Under the pieces are notes generated by a model. That model did no database searches, had not been told where the DNA came from, and saw nothing but the letters and a program-made list of their open reading frames with translations. From Palsa-295 sp963781105 (GTDB lineage Bacteria > Acidobacteriota > Terriglobia > Acidiferrales > UBA7541): 64,000 nt of DNA. Positions within the stretch are counted from its first letter, which is position 1, and each line of letters opens with the position of its first letter. The stretch covers positions 248,001 through 312,000 of the forward strand of contig CAWAED010000003.1 in assembly GCA_963781105.1 (NCBI GenBank). Direction: 5' to 3'. The position numbers were made by a program, and so were the translations under genes. Below are positions 48,209 to 55,938 of the stretch, piece after piece.

Positions 48209-48407
48209 GGAGCTCCTCTGCAAGCCGCTTACGCGAAGTTTAAGTCACAGACTTTATCCTGTCACGCGAAATTCCCTTCGTCTCTGGCAGGTTGTGTGGT
48301 CGCTCATTCCATAAAACAACGCCCGCTGCCAAATACTCACGTCCTCGCGCATATGGTATAAATAAAACCCGTACTGCGAGATAACTTTTCGTTATGGGCG
48401 AGGAACC

Positions 48408-49574
48408 GTGGAATTTGCTCTGACCGATGAACAGAAGCAGCTTCGGCGAACCGTGCGCGAATTCGCCGAAGGCGAAATCCTGCCCCATGTGATGGAATGG
48501 GACGAAGCTTCGAAGTTTCCTTCCGATTTGATCCCCAAGCTGGCCGAGATGGGATTCCTCGGCGTGATTTTCCCCGAGAAATACGGCGGCGCCGGCATGG
48601 GCTACGCCGAATACGCCATCATCATCGAGGAACTCTCGCGCGTGGATGGCTCCATCGGCATCATCGTGGCCGCCCACAATTCTCTCTGCACCAATCACAT
48701 CTATAAATTCGGCAGCGAAGAACAAAAAAGGAAATACGTCACTCCGCTTGCGCAGGGCAAGAAACTGGGCTGCTGGTCGCTCACTGAGCCCGAAGCCGGC
48801 TCCGACGCCGGCGGCACGCGCACCAAAGCCGTCAGAAAAGACGGCGCCTGGGTCATCAACGGCTCGAAAACCTTCACCACCAATGGCCATTACGCGGACG
48901 TCTGTGTGGGCATGGCCGTCACCGACGCCGCAAAGAAAAGCCACGGCATCTCTGCCTTCATCGTCGAAAAGGGCACTCCTGGCTTCAAGCCCGGCAAAAA
49001 AGAAAATAAGCTCGGACTGCGCGCGAGCGATACCAGCGAAGTCGTCTTCACCGATTGCAAAGTCCCCGCGGAAAATCTGCTCGGGAAAGAAGGCGAAGGC
49101 TTCGTCAATAGCCTGCAAATCCTCGACGGCGGCCGCATCTCCATCGCCTCGCTGGGCCTCGGCATGGCGCAGGGCGCCTACGAATGCTCCGTGCGTTACG
49201 CTAAGCAGCGCAAACAGTTCGGCAAGGCCATCGCCGAATTTCAGGCCATTCAGTTCAAACTGGCGGATATGGCCACGCAGATCGAGGCGGCGCGGCTATT
49301 AACGTACCAGGCCGCCTGGCTCGCCGACCGCGCCATCGCGGCGGGGGATTACGACGCGCGCATCACTCAGGAATCAAGTATGGCCAAGCTCTACGCTGGC
49401 GAAGTGGCCGTGCGCGTAGCGAATGAAGCCGTTCAAATTCACGGCGGCTACGGTTTCATCAAGGATTACCCCGCGGAAAAATTTTATCGCGACGTAAAAC
49501 TCTGCACCATCGGCGAAGGCACCAGCGAAATCCAGCGAATGGTAATCGCTCGCCAAATTCTGGGAAGCAAATAG
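48408..49574 (+). CDS. Acyl-CoA dehydrogenase
   Basis: A 388-residue FAD enzyme, GTG start after GAGGAA. Typical segments: MEFALTDEQKQLRRTVREFAEGEILPHVMEWDE, MGFLGVIFPEKYGGAGMGYAEYAIIIEELSRVDGSIGIIVAAHNSL, GCWSLTEPEAGSDAGG, WVINGSKTFTTNG, QRKQFGKAIAEFQAIQFKLADMATQIEAARLL, and VQIHGGYGFIKDYPAEKFYRDVKLCTIGEGTSEIQRMVIARQILG. The catalytic base is the Glu of IGEGTSE (about 370), the position used by short/medium-chain enzymes. It catalyses the first step of beta-oxidation; chain length cannot be told. It precedes meaB by 150 bases. Confidence 0.95.
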   Translation: MEFALTDEQKQLRRTVREFAEGEILPHVMEWDEASKFPSDLIPKLAEMGFLGVIFPEKYGGAGMGYAEYAIIIEELSRVDGSIGIIVAAHNSLCTNHIYKFGSEEQKRKYVTPLAQGKKLGCWSLTEPEAGSDAGGTRTKAVRKDGAWVINGSKTFTTNGHYADVCVGMAVTDAAKKSHGISAFIVEKGTPGFKPGKKENKLGLRASDTSEVVFTDCKVPAENLLGKEGEGFVNSLQILDGGRISIASLGLGMAQGAYECSVRYAKQRKQFGKAIAEFQAIQFKLADMATQIEAARLLTYQAAWLADRAIAAGDYDARITQESSMAKLYAGEVAVRVANEAVQIHGGYGFIKDYPAEKFYRDVKLCTIGEGTSEIQRMVIARQILGSK

Positions 49575-49597
49575 AACCGCCGTTGGCGGGCAGAAAA

Positions 49598-49626
49598 CTC
49601 GGCGATCCCGCTGGTGGCTCGCCGAG
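49598..49626 (+). other. Hairpin between acyl-CoA dehydrogenase and meaB
   Basis: A perfect 8-bp stem CTCGGCGA/TCGCCGAG with a 13-base loop, 24 bases after the stop codon. No T-run follows, so it may be an mRNA-stabilising or weak termination hairpin. Confidence 0.35.
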
Positions 49627-49727
49627 CATACGGGCGCGCTGAAGAGTTTCCGCAACGGGGCGCCTTCGCCCGCATCTGCAATAGCCGATACCAGTGTTAC
49701 CATTCCCAAGCCGTAATTCACATTGCG

Positions 49728-50693
49728 ATGACTGTGTCCGTCGAAAACTGGGCCGAGCAAGTGCGCGCAGGAGACGTCCGTGCGATTTCGCGCGCAGTAT
49801 CGGCGATCGAAAATCGTGAGCCTCAAGCCGAAGAAATTTTGCGCCAGCTTTTCCCGCATACCGGCAAAGCCTATCGCATCGGCATCACTGGCGCGCCGGG
49901 CACGGGCAAGAGCACGCTGGTAGACCGCCTCGCCGGCCGCTATCGCAGCAAGAAGAAAACCGTCGGCATCATCGCGGTGGATCCATCGAGCCCGTTCACG
50001 GGCGGTTCGATTCTGGGCGACCGCGTCCGCATGCAAAGTCATGCCACAGACAACGGCGTCTTCATTCGTTCGATGGCCACGCGCGGATTCCTCGGTGGCC
50101 TATCGCAGGCCACCCGCGATACGACGCTGCTCCTCGACGCCGCCGGAAAAGAAATCATTCTGGTGGAAACAGTCGGCGTCGGCCAAGGTGAAATTGAGAT
50201 CGTGCGCCTGGCGGATTGTACGCTGGTCGTGCTAATGCCGGGAATGGGCGACGACGTCCAAAGCCTCAAAGCCGGCCTGATGGAGATCGGCGATATTTTT
50301 GTCCTCAATAAATCAGACCGCGAAGGCGCCGATCGCTTCGAGCAGCAGCTCAGAGCAATTCTGCAACTCGTCCCGGAACGCGACGGCTGGAAACCTCCGG
50401 TCGTCAGAACAGTCGCCACCGAAAACAAAGGCATCGACGAACTTGAAAAGCAGATTGCGCTTTTCCGCCGGCACTTTGAAAAGGCCCATGAGCGCAAAGC
50501 GCGCGAAATCGCGCACTGGAAGGAATGGATTCTGCAATTGCTCGAAACGCGGCTGATGGAGCGAGTCGCAAGCAGCCATCTCAGCGAAGAAAAGCTCGAC
50601 AAAATCGCGGCGCAGGTTGCCGAACGAAAAATGGATCCCTACGGCGCCGTGAACGAGATTCTGGCGCGCGCGGGACTTGGGGAGAAAAGTTGA
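49728..50693 (+). CDS. meaB: MeaB/ArgK-family GTPase (methylmalonyl-CoA mutase chaperone)
   Basis: Starting at ATG 49728 (MTVSVENWAEQVRAGDVRAISRAVSAIENREPQAEEIL), a 321-residue G3E-type P-loop GTPase. Motifs: P-loop GITGAPGTGKST (about 52-63), IIAVDPSSPFTGGSILGDRVRMQ, FIRSMATRGFLGGLS, ILVETVGVGQGE (Walker B region), and the base-specificity motif LNKSD. MeaB guards B12-dependent methylmalonyl-CoA mutase, gating cofactor loading. The mutase genes are not in this window. The acyl-CoA dehydrogenase upstream fits a propionate or odd-chain/branched-chain acid context. Confidence 0.95.
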   Translation: MTVSVENWAEQVRAGDVRAISRAVSAIENREPQAEEILRQLFPHTGKAYRIGITGAPGTGKSTLVDRLAGRYRSKKKTVGIIAVDPSSPFTGGSILGDRVRMQSHATDNGVFIRSMATRGFLGGLSQATRDTTLLLDAAGKEIILVETVGVGQGEIEIVRLADCTLVVLMPGMGDDVQSLKAGLMEIGDIFVLNKSDREGADRFEQQLRAILQLVPERDGWKPPVVRTVATENKGIDELEKQIALFRRHFEKAHERKAREIAHWKEWILQLLETRLMERVASSHLSEEKLDKIAAQVAERKMDPYGAVNEILARAGLGEKS

Positions 50694-51526
50694 AACTGGG
50701 AAACCTGGAATTTCACATTCTTTCGGATGGGCACGTGTACTTGGATGGCGGCGCAATGTTTGGAGTGATTCCCAAGGTCCTTTGGGAAAAGAAAGTTCCT
50801 GCCGATGCGCGGAATCGAATTCAACTGGCCATGAATTGCCTGCTGGTCCATGCCGGAGGCAAGACGATTCTCGTCGAAACCGGCGCAGGCGGAAAGATGA
50901 ATCCCAAGCTGCGCGACATTTACGCGCTCGATGGCCCGTTCCTTGAAACCCGCCTGCGCGATTATGGCCTCGACCGCACCGAAATAGACATCGTCATCAA
51001 TACGCACCTCCATTTCGATCACTGCGGCGGAAACACGCGCATCGAAAAAGACAAAGTCGTCGCCACCTTCCCCAGCGCTAAATACGTCGTCCAGCGCGGC
51101 GAATTCGAACACGCCAAAAATCCCAGCGAACGCGACTGTGCCAGCTATTTCCCGGAAAATTTCGTGCCCATCGAGGCCGCCGGCAAACTCTCGCTTCTCG
51201 AAGGGGACCGCGCCATCGCACCCGGAGTCGAATTGATCCGCGTCCCCGGCCACACCGCAAACATGCAATGCGTGAAATTAACCGGTGGCGGCCACACGGC
51301 GTTTTTCTTTGCCGATCTCGTGCCCACCGCAGCGCATCTCCCGCTCCCTTGGATCATGGGATACGATTTGTATCCGATGACCACGCTAGAAAACAAAAAG
51401 AAATGGATTCCAGAAGTAATCAAGGAAGGCTGGATCGCGCTTTTCGGGCACGACCCCAAAACTCCCGCGGGGCACGTGCGCGAACGCAACGGCGCCTGGG
51501 AACTCGAGCCAATCAAGGTGGATTGA
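50690..51526 (+). CDS. MBL-fold metallo-hydrolase
   Basis: A 278-residue metallo-beta-lactamase-fold protein. The TTG at 50690 overlaps the meaB stop (TTGA), and GGGGAG precedes it. The zinc motif is INTHLHFDHCGGNT; further ligands are in VPGHTANMQCVKL and at FFADLVP, with a late His in ALFGHDPKTP. The HxHxDH motif is complete, so it should be a hydrolase. The lactonase/AttM-like branch is suggested by length and order (LVETGAGGKMNPKLRDIY), but the substrate is unknown. It is placed between meaB and the MTA phosphorylase. Confidence 0.9.
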   Translation: MKLGNLEFHILSDGHVYLDGGAMFGVIPKVLWEKKVPADARNRIQLAMNCLLVHAGGKTILVETGAGGKMNPKLRDIYALDGPFLETRLRDYGLDRTEIDIVINTHLHFDHCGGNTRIEKDKVVATFPSAKYVVQRGEFEHAKNPSERDCASYFPENFVPIEAAGKLSLLEGDRAIAPGVELIRVPGHTANMQCVKLTGGGHTAFFFADLVPTAAHLPLPWIMGYDLYPMTTLENKKKWIPEVIKEGWIALFGHDPKTPAGHVRERNGAWELEPIKVD

Positions 51527-51528
51527 GA

Positions 51529-52437
51529 ATGGCCAAGACAGCAAAGCGACGCAGCAAGCCTAAAAGCAACAAAAACGAACCCGTGAACATCGCCATCATC
51601 GGCGGCAGCGGCCTCTATCACATGGCCGGCCTCACCGATACGCGCGAAGTCCGCGTGAAAACTCCCTTCGGTGATCCCTCCGACGCGGTCGTAATCGGCA
51701 CGCTCGAAAATAAACGAGTCGCCTTTCTCGCGCGGCACGGACGCGGGCACATTTACTCGCCGAGCGACATCAACTACCGCGCCAACGTCTGCGCGCTGAA
51801 GATGCTAGGCGTCGAGCGGATCATTTCCGTGAGCGCGGTTGGCTCGCTGCGCGACGACCTGCCTCCGATGGATTTTCTGGTGCCCGACCAGTTCTTCGAC
51901 CGCACCAAGGCGCGCGCCTCCACCTTCTTCGGCGGCGGCATTGTCGCCCACGTCGGCTTCGACAAGCCCACCTGCACCCATCTCTCAGCGCACGTCGCCG
52001 AAGCCTGCGATCGGGCTGGCGTCAAGGCGCATCGTGGCGGCACCTACATCTGCATGGAAGGCCCGCAATTTTCGACGCTCGCGGAATCGCAGACCTACCG
52101 CCAGTTGCGCTTCGACGTAATCGGCATGACCAATCTCACCGAAGCCAAACTCGCCCGTGAAGCGGAAATCTGCTACGCCACCATCGCCATGATCACCGAC
52201 TACGATTGCTGGCATCCGCAGCACGACGCGGTAACTCTCACCGAGATCATGGACAATTTGGCGCGCAACACTGCCAACGTCCAAACCGTGCTGCACGAAG
52301 CGATTCGCGAATTACCCGCCGCTCGCGGGTGCAAATGCGAGAAAGCCCTGGCTCACGCGATTGTCACCGATCGCTCGAAGATTCCCGCCATAACAAAAAA
52401 ACGTTTAGCGCCGGTTATTGGGAAATACATCGAGTGA
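51529..52437 (+). CDS. mtnP: S-methyl-5'-thioadenosine phosphorylase
   Basis: Starting at ATG 51529, two bases after the MBL stop, with a basic leader (MAKTAKRRSKPKSNKNEP), then VNIAIIGGSGLYHMAGL. The 302-residue protein has FLARHGRGHIYSPSDINYRANVCALKMLGVERIISVSAVGSL, VPDQFFDRTKARASTFF, GGTYICMEGPQFSTLAESQTYR, GMTNLTEAKLAREAEICYATIAMITDYDCWH. The Thr/Asn plus TDYD pattern marks MTA phosphorylase over purine-nucleoside phosphorylase. It splits methylthioadenosine to adenine and methylthioribose 1-phosphate in methionine salvage. No other salvage genes adjoin it. Confidence 0.92.
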   Translation: MAKTAKRRSKPKSNKNEPVNIAIIGGSGLYHMAGLTDTREVRVKTPFGDPSDAVVIGTLENKRVAFLARHGRGHIYSPSDINYRANVCALKMLGVERIISVSAVGSLRDDLPPMDFLVPDQFFDRTKARASTFFGGGIVAHVGFDKPTCTHLSAHVAEACDRAGVKAHRGGTYICMEGPQFSTLAESQTYRQLRFDVIGMTNLTEAKLAREAEICYATIAMITDYDCWHPQHDAVTLTEIMDNLARNTANVQTVLHEAIRELPAARGCKCEKALAHAIVTDRSKIPAITKKRLAPVIGKYIE

Positions 52438-52515
52438 CCGGCGATTGGGACGCTTACCGCCGCAGGACTTGCAGCAATCGGTAACGATCTTTCATTCTGA
52501 AACCAGGGAGACGAC

Positions 52516-53424
52516 ATGTCCTTACTTGTAGTTGGATCGGTTGCGTTCGATGGCGTAGAAACTCCGCATGGAAAAGCAGATCGTTTACTCGGTGGCGCCG
52601 CCAGCTACATAGCTCTTTCCGCCTGCCATTTCGCGCCGGTGCGCATGGTCGCCATCGTTGGCGATGACTTCACAGAGAACGACATGGGCGTCTTCAAGCA
52701 TCGCCACATCGATCTCACCGGCGTCGAACGTGCCACCGGCAAAACCTTCTACTGGGCCGGGCGCTACAACGTGAACATGAACGAGCGCACCACCCTTGTC
52801 ACCGAGCTCAACGTTTTCGCGAAATTTAATCCCACACTGCCCGATTCTTACACCGATTCACCGTTCATTTTTCTCGGGAATATAGATCCAACCCTGCAAC
52901 ACTCGGTCCTGAAGCAAGCAAAGCGCAAGCCGAAGCTTGTCGGCATGGACACCATGAACTACTGGATCGAGCGAACTCCTGCTGAATTAAAAGAAACGCT
53001 CAAGCACGTTCAGGTCCTCGTGATCAACGACGATGAGACGCGCCAGCTGACCGGCGAGCACAACCTCACCCGGGCCGCGAAAGAAATTTTCAAAATGGGC
53101 CCGAAGACGCTCGTCATCAAACGCGGCGAGCACGGCGCGCTGATGATTCACGAAAAATTCCTGTTCTCGGTGCCCGCGTTTCCGCTCGATTCGGTATACG
53201 ATCCCACCGGTGCCGGCGACAGCTTCGCCGGCGGCTTCATGGGCTATCTCGCGGGCGTTGGTAAAATCACCGAGCATACGCTTCGCAACGCCATGGTCTA
53301 CGGCTCGGTACTCGGTAGCTTCGCCGTAGAAAAATTCGGCGTCGAACGCCTCACCAAGCTCACTCGCCGCGAAATTACAACGCGCGCGCACCAATTCTCC
53401 AAGCTCACATCCTTCAAACTCTAA
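52516..53424 (+). CDS. PfkB-family carbohydrate/nucleoside kinase
   Basis: A 302-residue ribokinase-fold protein with GGGAG before the ATG. It has the first PfkB region (LLGGAASYIALSACHFAPVRMVAIVGDDF) and the second signature DSVYDPTGAGDSFAGGFMGYLA with the catalytic Asp and anion hole. VLVINDDETRQLTG and TLVIKRGEHGALM complete the pattern. The substrate is unknown. It follows the MTA phosphorylase by 78 bases, probably in one transcript, so a salvage sugar or adenosine/ribose-type substrate is plausible but not shown. Confidence 0.9.
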   Translation: MSLLVVGSVAFDGVETPHGKADRLLGGAASYIALSACHFAPVRMVAIVGDDFTENDMGVFKHRHIDLTGVERATGKTFYWAGRYNVNMNERTTLVTELNVFAKFNPTLPDSYTDSPFIFLGNIDPTLQHSVLKQAKRKPKLVGMDTMNYWIERTPAELKETLKHVQVLVINDDETRQLTGEHNLTRAAKEIFKMGPKTLVIKRGEHGALMIHEKFLFSVPAFPLDSVYDPTGAGDSFAGGFMGYLAGVGKITEHTLRNAMVYGSVLGSFAVEKFGVERLTKLTRREITTRAHQFSKLTSFKL

Positions 53425-53561
53425 ATCCGCCGGCAAAGCAATCGCGAAGGCAGCGGCTCCTGGCCGGGTCGAAAGTGATATCCTTCGCCGTGACCGCCGC
53501 GGCGCCCGCGGCCGGTTTCGCGCGAGCGCCTTGAACACAAACCGAACTCGGAGTTTCGGCT

Positions 53562-54908
53562 GTGAAAAAGAAAGCCAGACCCCGCAACAAGGTCGCAAAA
53601 CGTCCCGGCACGAGCCGGCCCACGCAGACCAATCGCGCAAGCCACCCGGTCATCAGCCAGAGCCTCTCGCTCCTGTCCGAAATCAGCCAGGAAATCACCT
53701 GCATTCTTGACCGCGACGAACTCTTCCGCCGCATCGCCGAACGCGTCAAAAAAGTCGTGGACTATCACCTCTTCAGCGTCATGCTCTGGAACGAAAAAGT
53801 CACGTAACTCGAAGGCGTCTTCTCCGTCCACTTCGGCGAGCCCATCCCCGCGCGCTTTCGCGTTCCGTTATACAAAGGCATCACCGGCCACGCCGCCGGG
53901 GAACGCAAAGCCATGCGCGTGGACGATGTCCGCTCGGACCCACGCTATGTGGAATTTCCCAACAGCGAGAAAGTGCGTTCCGAACTGGTAATCCCGCTAA
54001 CTCTGCAAGGCCGTCTGATCGGTATTCTCGACCTCGAAAGCATCAATCTCAAAGCCTTCAGCGCCGCACACGAGCGCATGCTCGAAATTCTCGGCTCCTA
54101 TATCGCAATCGCCCTCGAAAATTCACGCCTCTACGCCGCTTCGCGAGAAAACGAACTTCGTTTGAAAAGCGACCTGGAAACAGCTCGAGATATTCAACGC
54201 CAGCTCCTCCCGCAAAAGCCGCACAAAATGGCAGGACTCGATCTATCCGCTATCTACATCCCTGCCCGCGAACTCGCCGGCGATTTCTACGATTTTTTCC
54301 AATACGGCAATCACGGCCTCGCGGTCGTGGTCGGCGACGTTTCAGGCAAAGGCACTGCCGCCGCTCTTTACGCTTCCATGGCCATCGGAATTCTCCGCGA
54401 GCACACATCTGATCACACGCTTCCGCCCCCGGAATTAATGGCAACTTTGAATTGCCGACTCTGCGCCTCGCACATCAGCCCTGGCTTTGTGGCATTGCTT
54501 TTCGCACATCTCGACATGGAGAAGCGCGAACTGAAGATGTCTAACGCCGGAATTCCGCGGCCGATCCTCGTGCGCGATGGTAAATTCCAGGAGCTGAAAA
54601 TAGACGGGACCCCGCTCGGCATTTTTCCGGAATTGGAATATGAAATTCTGCGCGTGGAAATCCAGCCGGGCGACATTTTTATTTTTGCATCCGACGGCAT
54701 CCTCGAGTCCATGAACGCCCACGAAGAGCAGTTCGGTTTCGAGCGGCTCGTCGACACTCTGCGCACTCTGCCGCCTGGTACCTCGTCCAAAGCGATATGT
54801 GCCGCAATCCTCGCAGCAACCGACAAATTCAGTGGCCGCCCCGAAGAGCCGCACGACGATCGGACCCTGATCGTCCTGCGCATCAACGGCAGCCAAGCGC
54901 GGCCTTAA
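53562..54908 (+). pseudogene. GAF-SpoIIE (PP2C-type) phosphatase gene split by an in-frame TAA
   Basis: Reading from GTG 53562, a basic leader is followed by the start of a GAF domain (SQSLSLLSEISQEITCILDRDELFRRIAERVKKVVDYHLFSVMLWNEKVT), then TAA at 53805-53807. The same frame continues at once with normal GAF sequence (LEGVFSVHFGEPIPARFRVPLYKGITGHAAGERKAMRVDDV), then the linker LKSDLETARDIQRQLLPQ and a complete SpoIIE domain (ELAGDFYDFF, VVVGDVSGKGTAAALYASM, FASDGILES, DDRTLIVLRI). One base change (for example CAA to TAA at codon 82) explains the break. Intact, it would be a 448-residue signal-sensing Ser phosphatase acting in anti-anti-sigma control. A sequencing error is the main alternative. 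Confidence 0.8.
53913..54908 (+). CDS. C-terminal fragment: partial GAF plus complete SpoIIE phosphatase domain
   Basis: The only in-frame ATG soon after the TAA is at 53913 (MRVDDVRSDPRYVEFPNSEKVRSELVIPL), inside the GAF domain. Translation from here would give 331 residues with all four metal-binding acidic positions of the PP2C-type phosphatase, but a GAF sensor lacking its first half. No ribosome-binding site stands before this ATG. If expressed, the phosphatase would be unregulated by the GAF ligand. See the entry for the whole broken gene. Confidence 0.5.
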   Translation: MRVDDVRSDPRYVEFPNSEKVRSELVIPLTLQGRLIGILDLESINLKAFSAAHERMLEILGSYIAIALENSRLYAASRENELRLKSDLETARDIQRQLLPQKPHKMAGLDLSAIYIPARELAGDFYDFFQYGNHGLAVVVGDVSGKGTAAALYASMAIGILREHTSDHTLPPPELMATLNCRLCASHISPGFVALLFAHLDMEKRELKMSNAGIPRPILVRDGKFQELKIDGTPLGIFPELEYEILRVEIQPGDIFIFASDGILESMNAHEEQFGFERLVDTLRTLPPGTSSKAICAAILAATDKFSGRPEEPHDDRTLIVLRINGSQARP

Positions 54909-55016
54909 TTAGACGCTTTCAGTTCTCATCCCCGCAGTCCGAATTATCCAGCTTCGGCGCTTAACTCCGGCCGCCGCTTCCGGTAGAATCGCGCCTGCGC
55001 AAGGCACGGGGGTGTC

Positions 55017-55676
55017 ATGCTGCACGACCTGAATTCTTACATTTTGTTGCGCCTCATTCTTGCGGCGTTCCTAGGCGGGATGATCGGCCTGGAGCGCCAG
55101 CTTCGCCGCAAGCCCGCCGGAATTCGCACCAATATGCTGATCTGTTTCGGCGCCGCGCTCTTCACCATCATTTCCTACGTAATGGCTGGCGAAGTGACCG
55201 GCGACCACACCCGCATCGCCGCACAAATCATTCCTGGCATCGGGTTCATCGGCGCCGGCGTCGTGATCCGCGAGCGCGGAGCCGTCCTCGGCATCACCAG
55301 CGCTGCCACCATCTTCGTCATGGCCAGCATCGGCATGGCCGTGGGCGCCGGAATGTTAGGCACTGCAATTTTCGCCACACTGCTGGTTCTCGTCGCGCTC
55401 GTTGCGCTTGGCATTCTGGAAGACCGCCTCGGTCTCCACACGCAAATGATGGTCTTTCAACTGACCAGCTCCGTCGCGCCCGCCGATTTGCTCATGGCCG
55501 CCCACAAAATCGTGGAAGAAGCGCACATCGCCTGCCGCCACTGGCAAACGCGCAAACTCGACGACGCTATGGTCGTGGACTTCGAAGCCGAAGTGACCTA
55601 TCCGCAGGAACGCGAACTCCTCACCAAATTCGGCACGCTGAATGCCAAAGTCGAGGTCCGGCCTTCGCACGCCTGA
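55017..55676 (+). CDS. MgtC/SapB-family membrane protein
   Basis: A 219-residue protein. The N-terminal ~135 residues form the MgtC domain: LILAAFLGGMIGLERQLRRKPAGIRTNMLICFGAALFTIIS, RIAAQIIPGIGFIGAGVVIRERGAVLGITSAATIFVMASIGMAVGAG, then another helix (LLVLVALVALGILE). The C-terminal ~80 residues form a soluble ACT-like domain (MMVFQLTSSVAPADLLMAAHKIVEEAHIACRHWQTRK). MgtC-like proteins are linked to Mg2+ limitation and F-type ATPase control. GGGGGTG lies before the ATG. It is a single gene. Confidence 0.92.
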   Translation: MLHDLNSYILLRLILAAFLGGMIGLERQLRRKPAGIRTNMLICFGAALFTIISYVMAGEVTGDHTRIAAQIIPGIGFIGAGVVIRERGAVLGITSAATIFVMASIGMAVGAGMLGTAIFATLLVLVALVALGILEDRLGLHTQMMVFQLTSSVAPADLLMAAHKIVEEAHIACRHWQTRKLDDAMVVDFEAEVTYPQERELLTKFGTLNAKVEVRPSHA

Positions 55677-55938
55677 CGCATCGCAATTGCGCGCCTGCAA
55701 CCGTCGCTCGGCTGTTGCCGCCTGCCGCAAATCGGCACACCGCGCGGCCAACCAATCACCGCCTCCGGGAATCCGAGTTGACGGTTGTTCGCCGGGATGC
55801 TATCAATTCTTGACTCATATTTAAGGGACTTGCTGGCGGTTTGTTCGCTTTCCTCGTTCCGCTATCCCGGCGCAGCTGACGAACGGCGCGCAATTTTTCG
55901 CGAATTCTACATTTGAAAATCTCAGGAGGAACGGCTTG

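Noticed and set aside
53805..53807. Stop-codon reassignment or programmed readthrough of TAA
   Set aside because: TAA ends several normal genes here (for example hydrolase 8190, plsC 63769), and no readthrough signal is visible; mutation or error is simpler.
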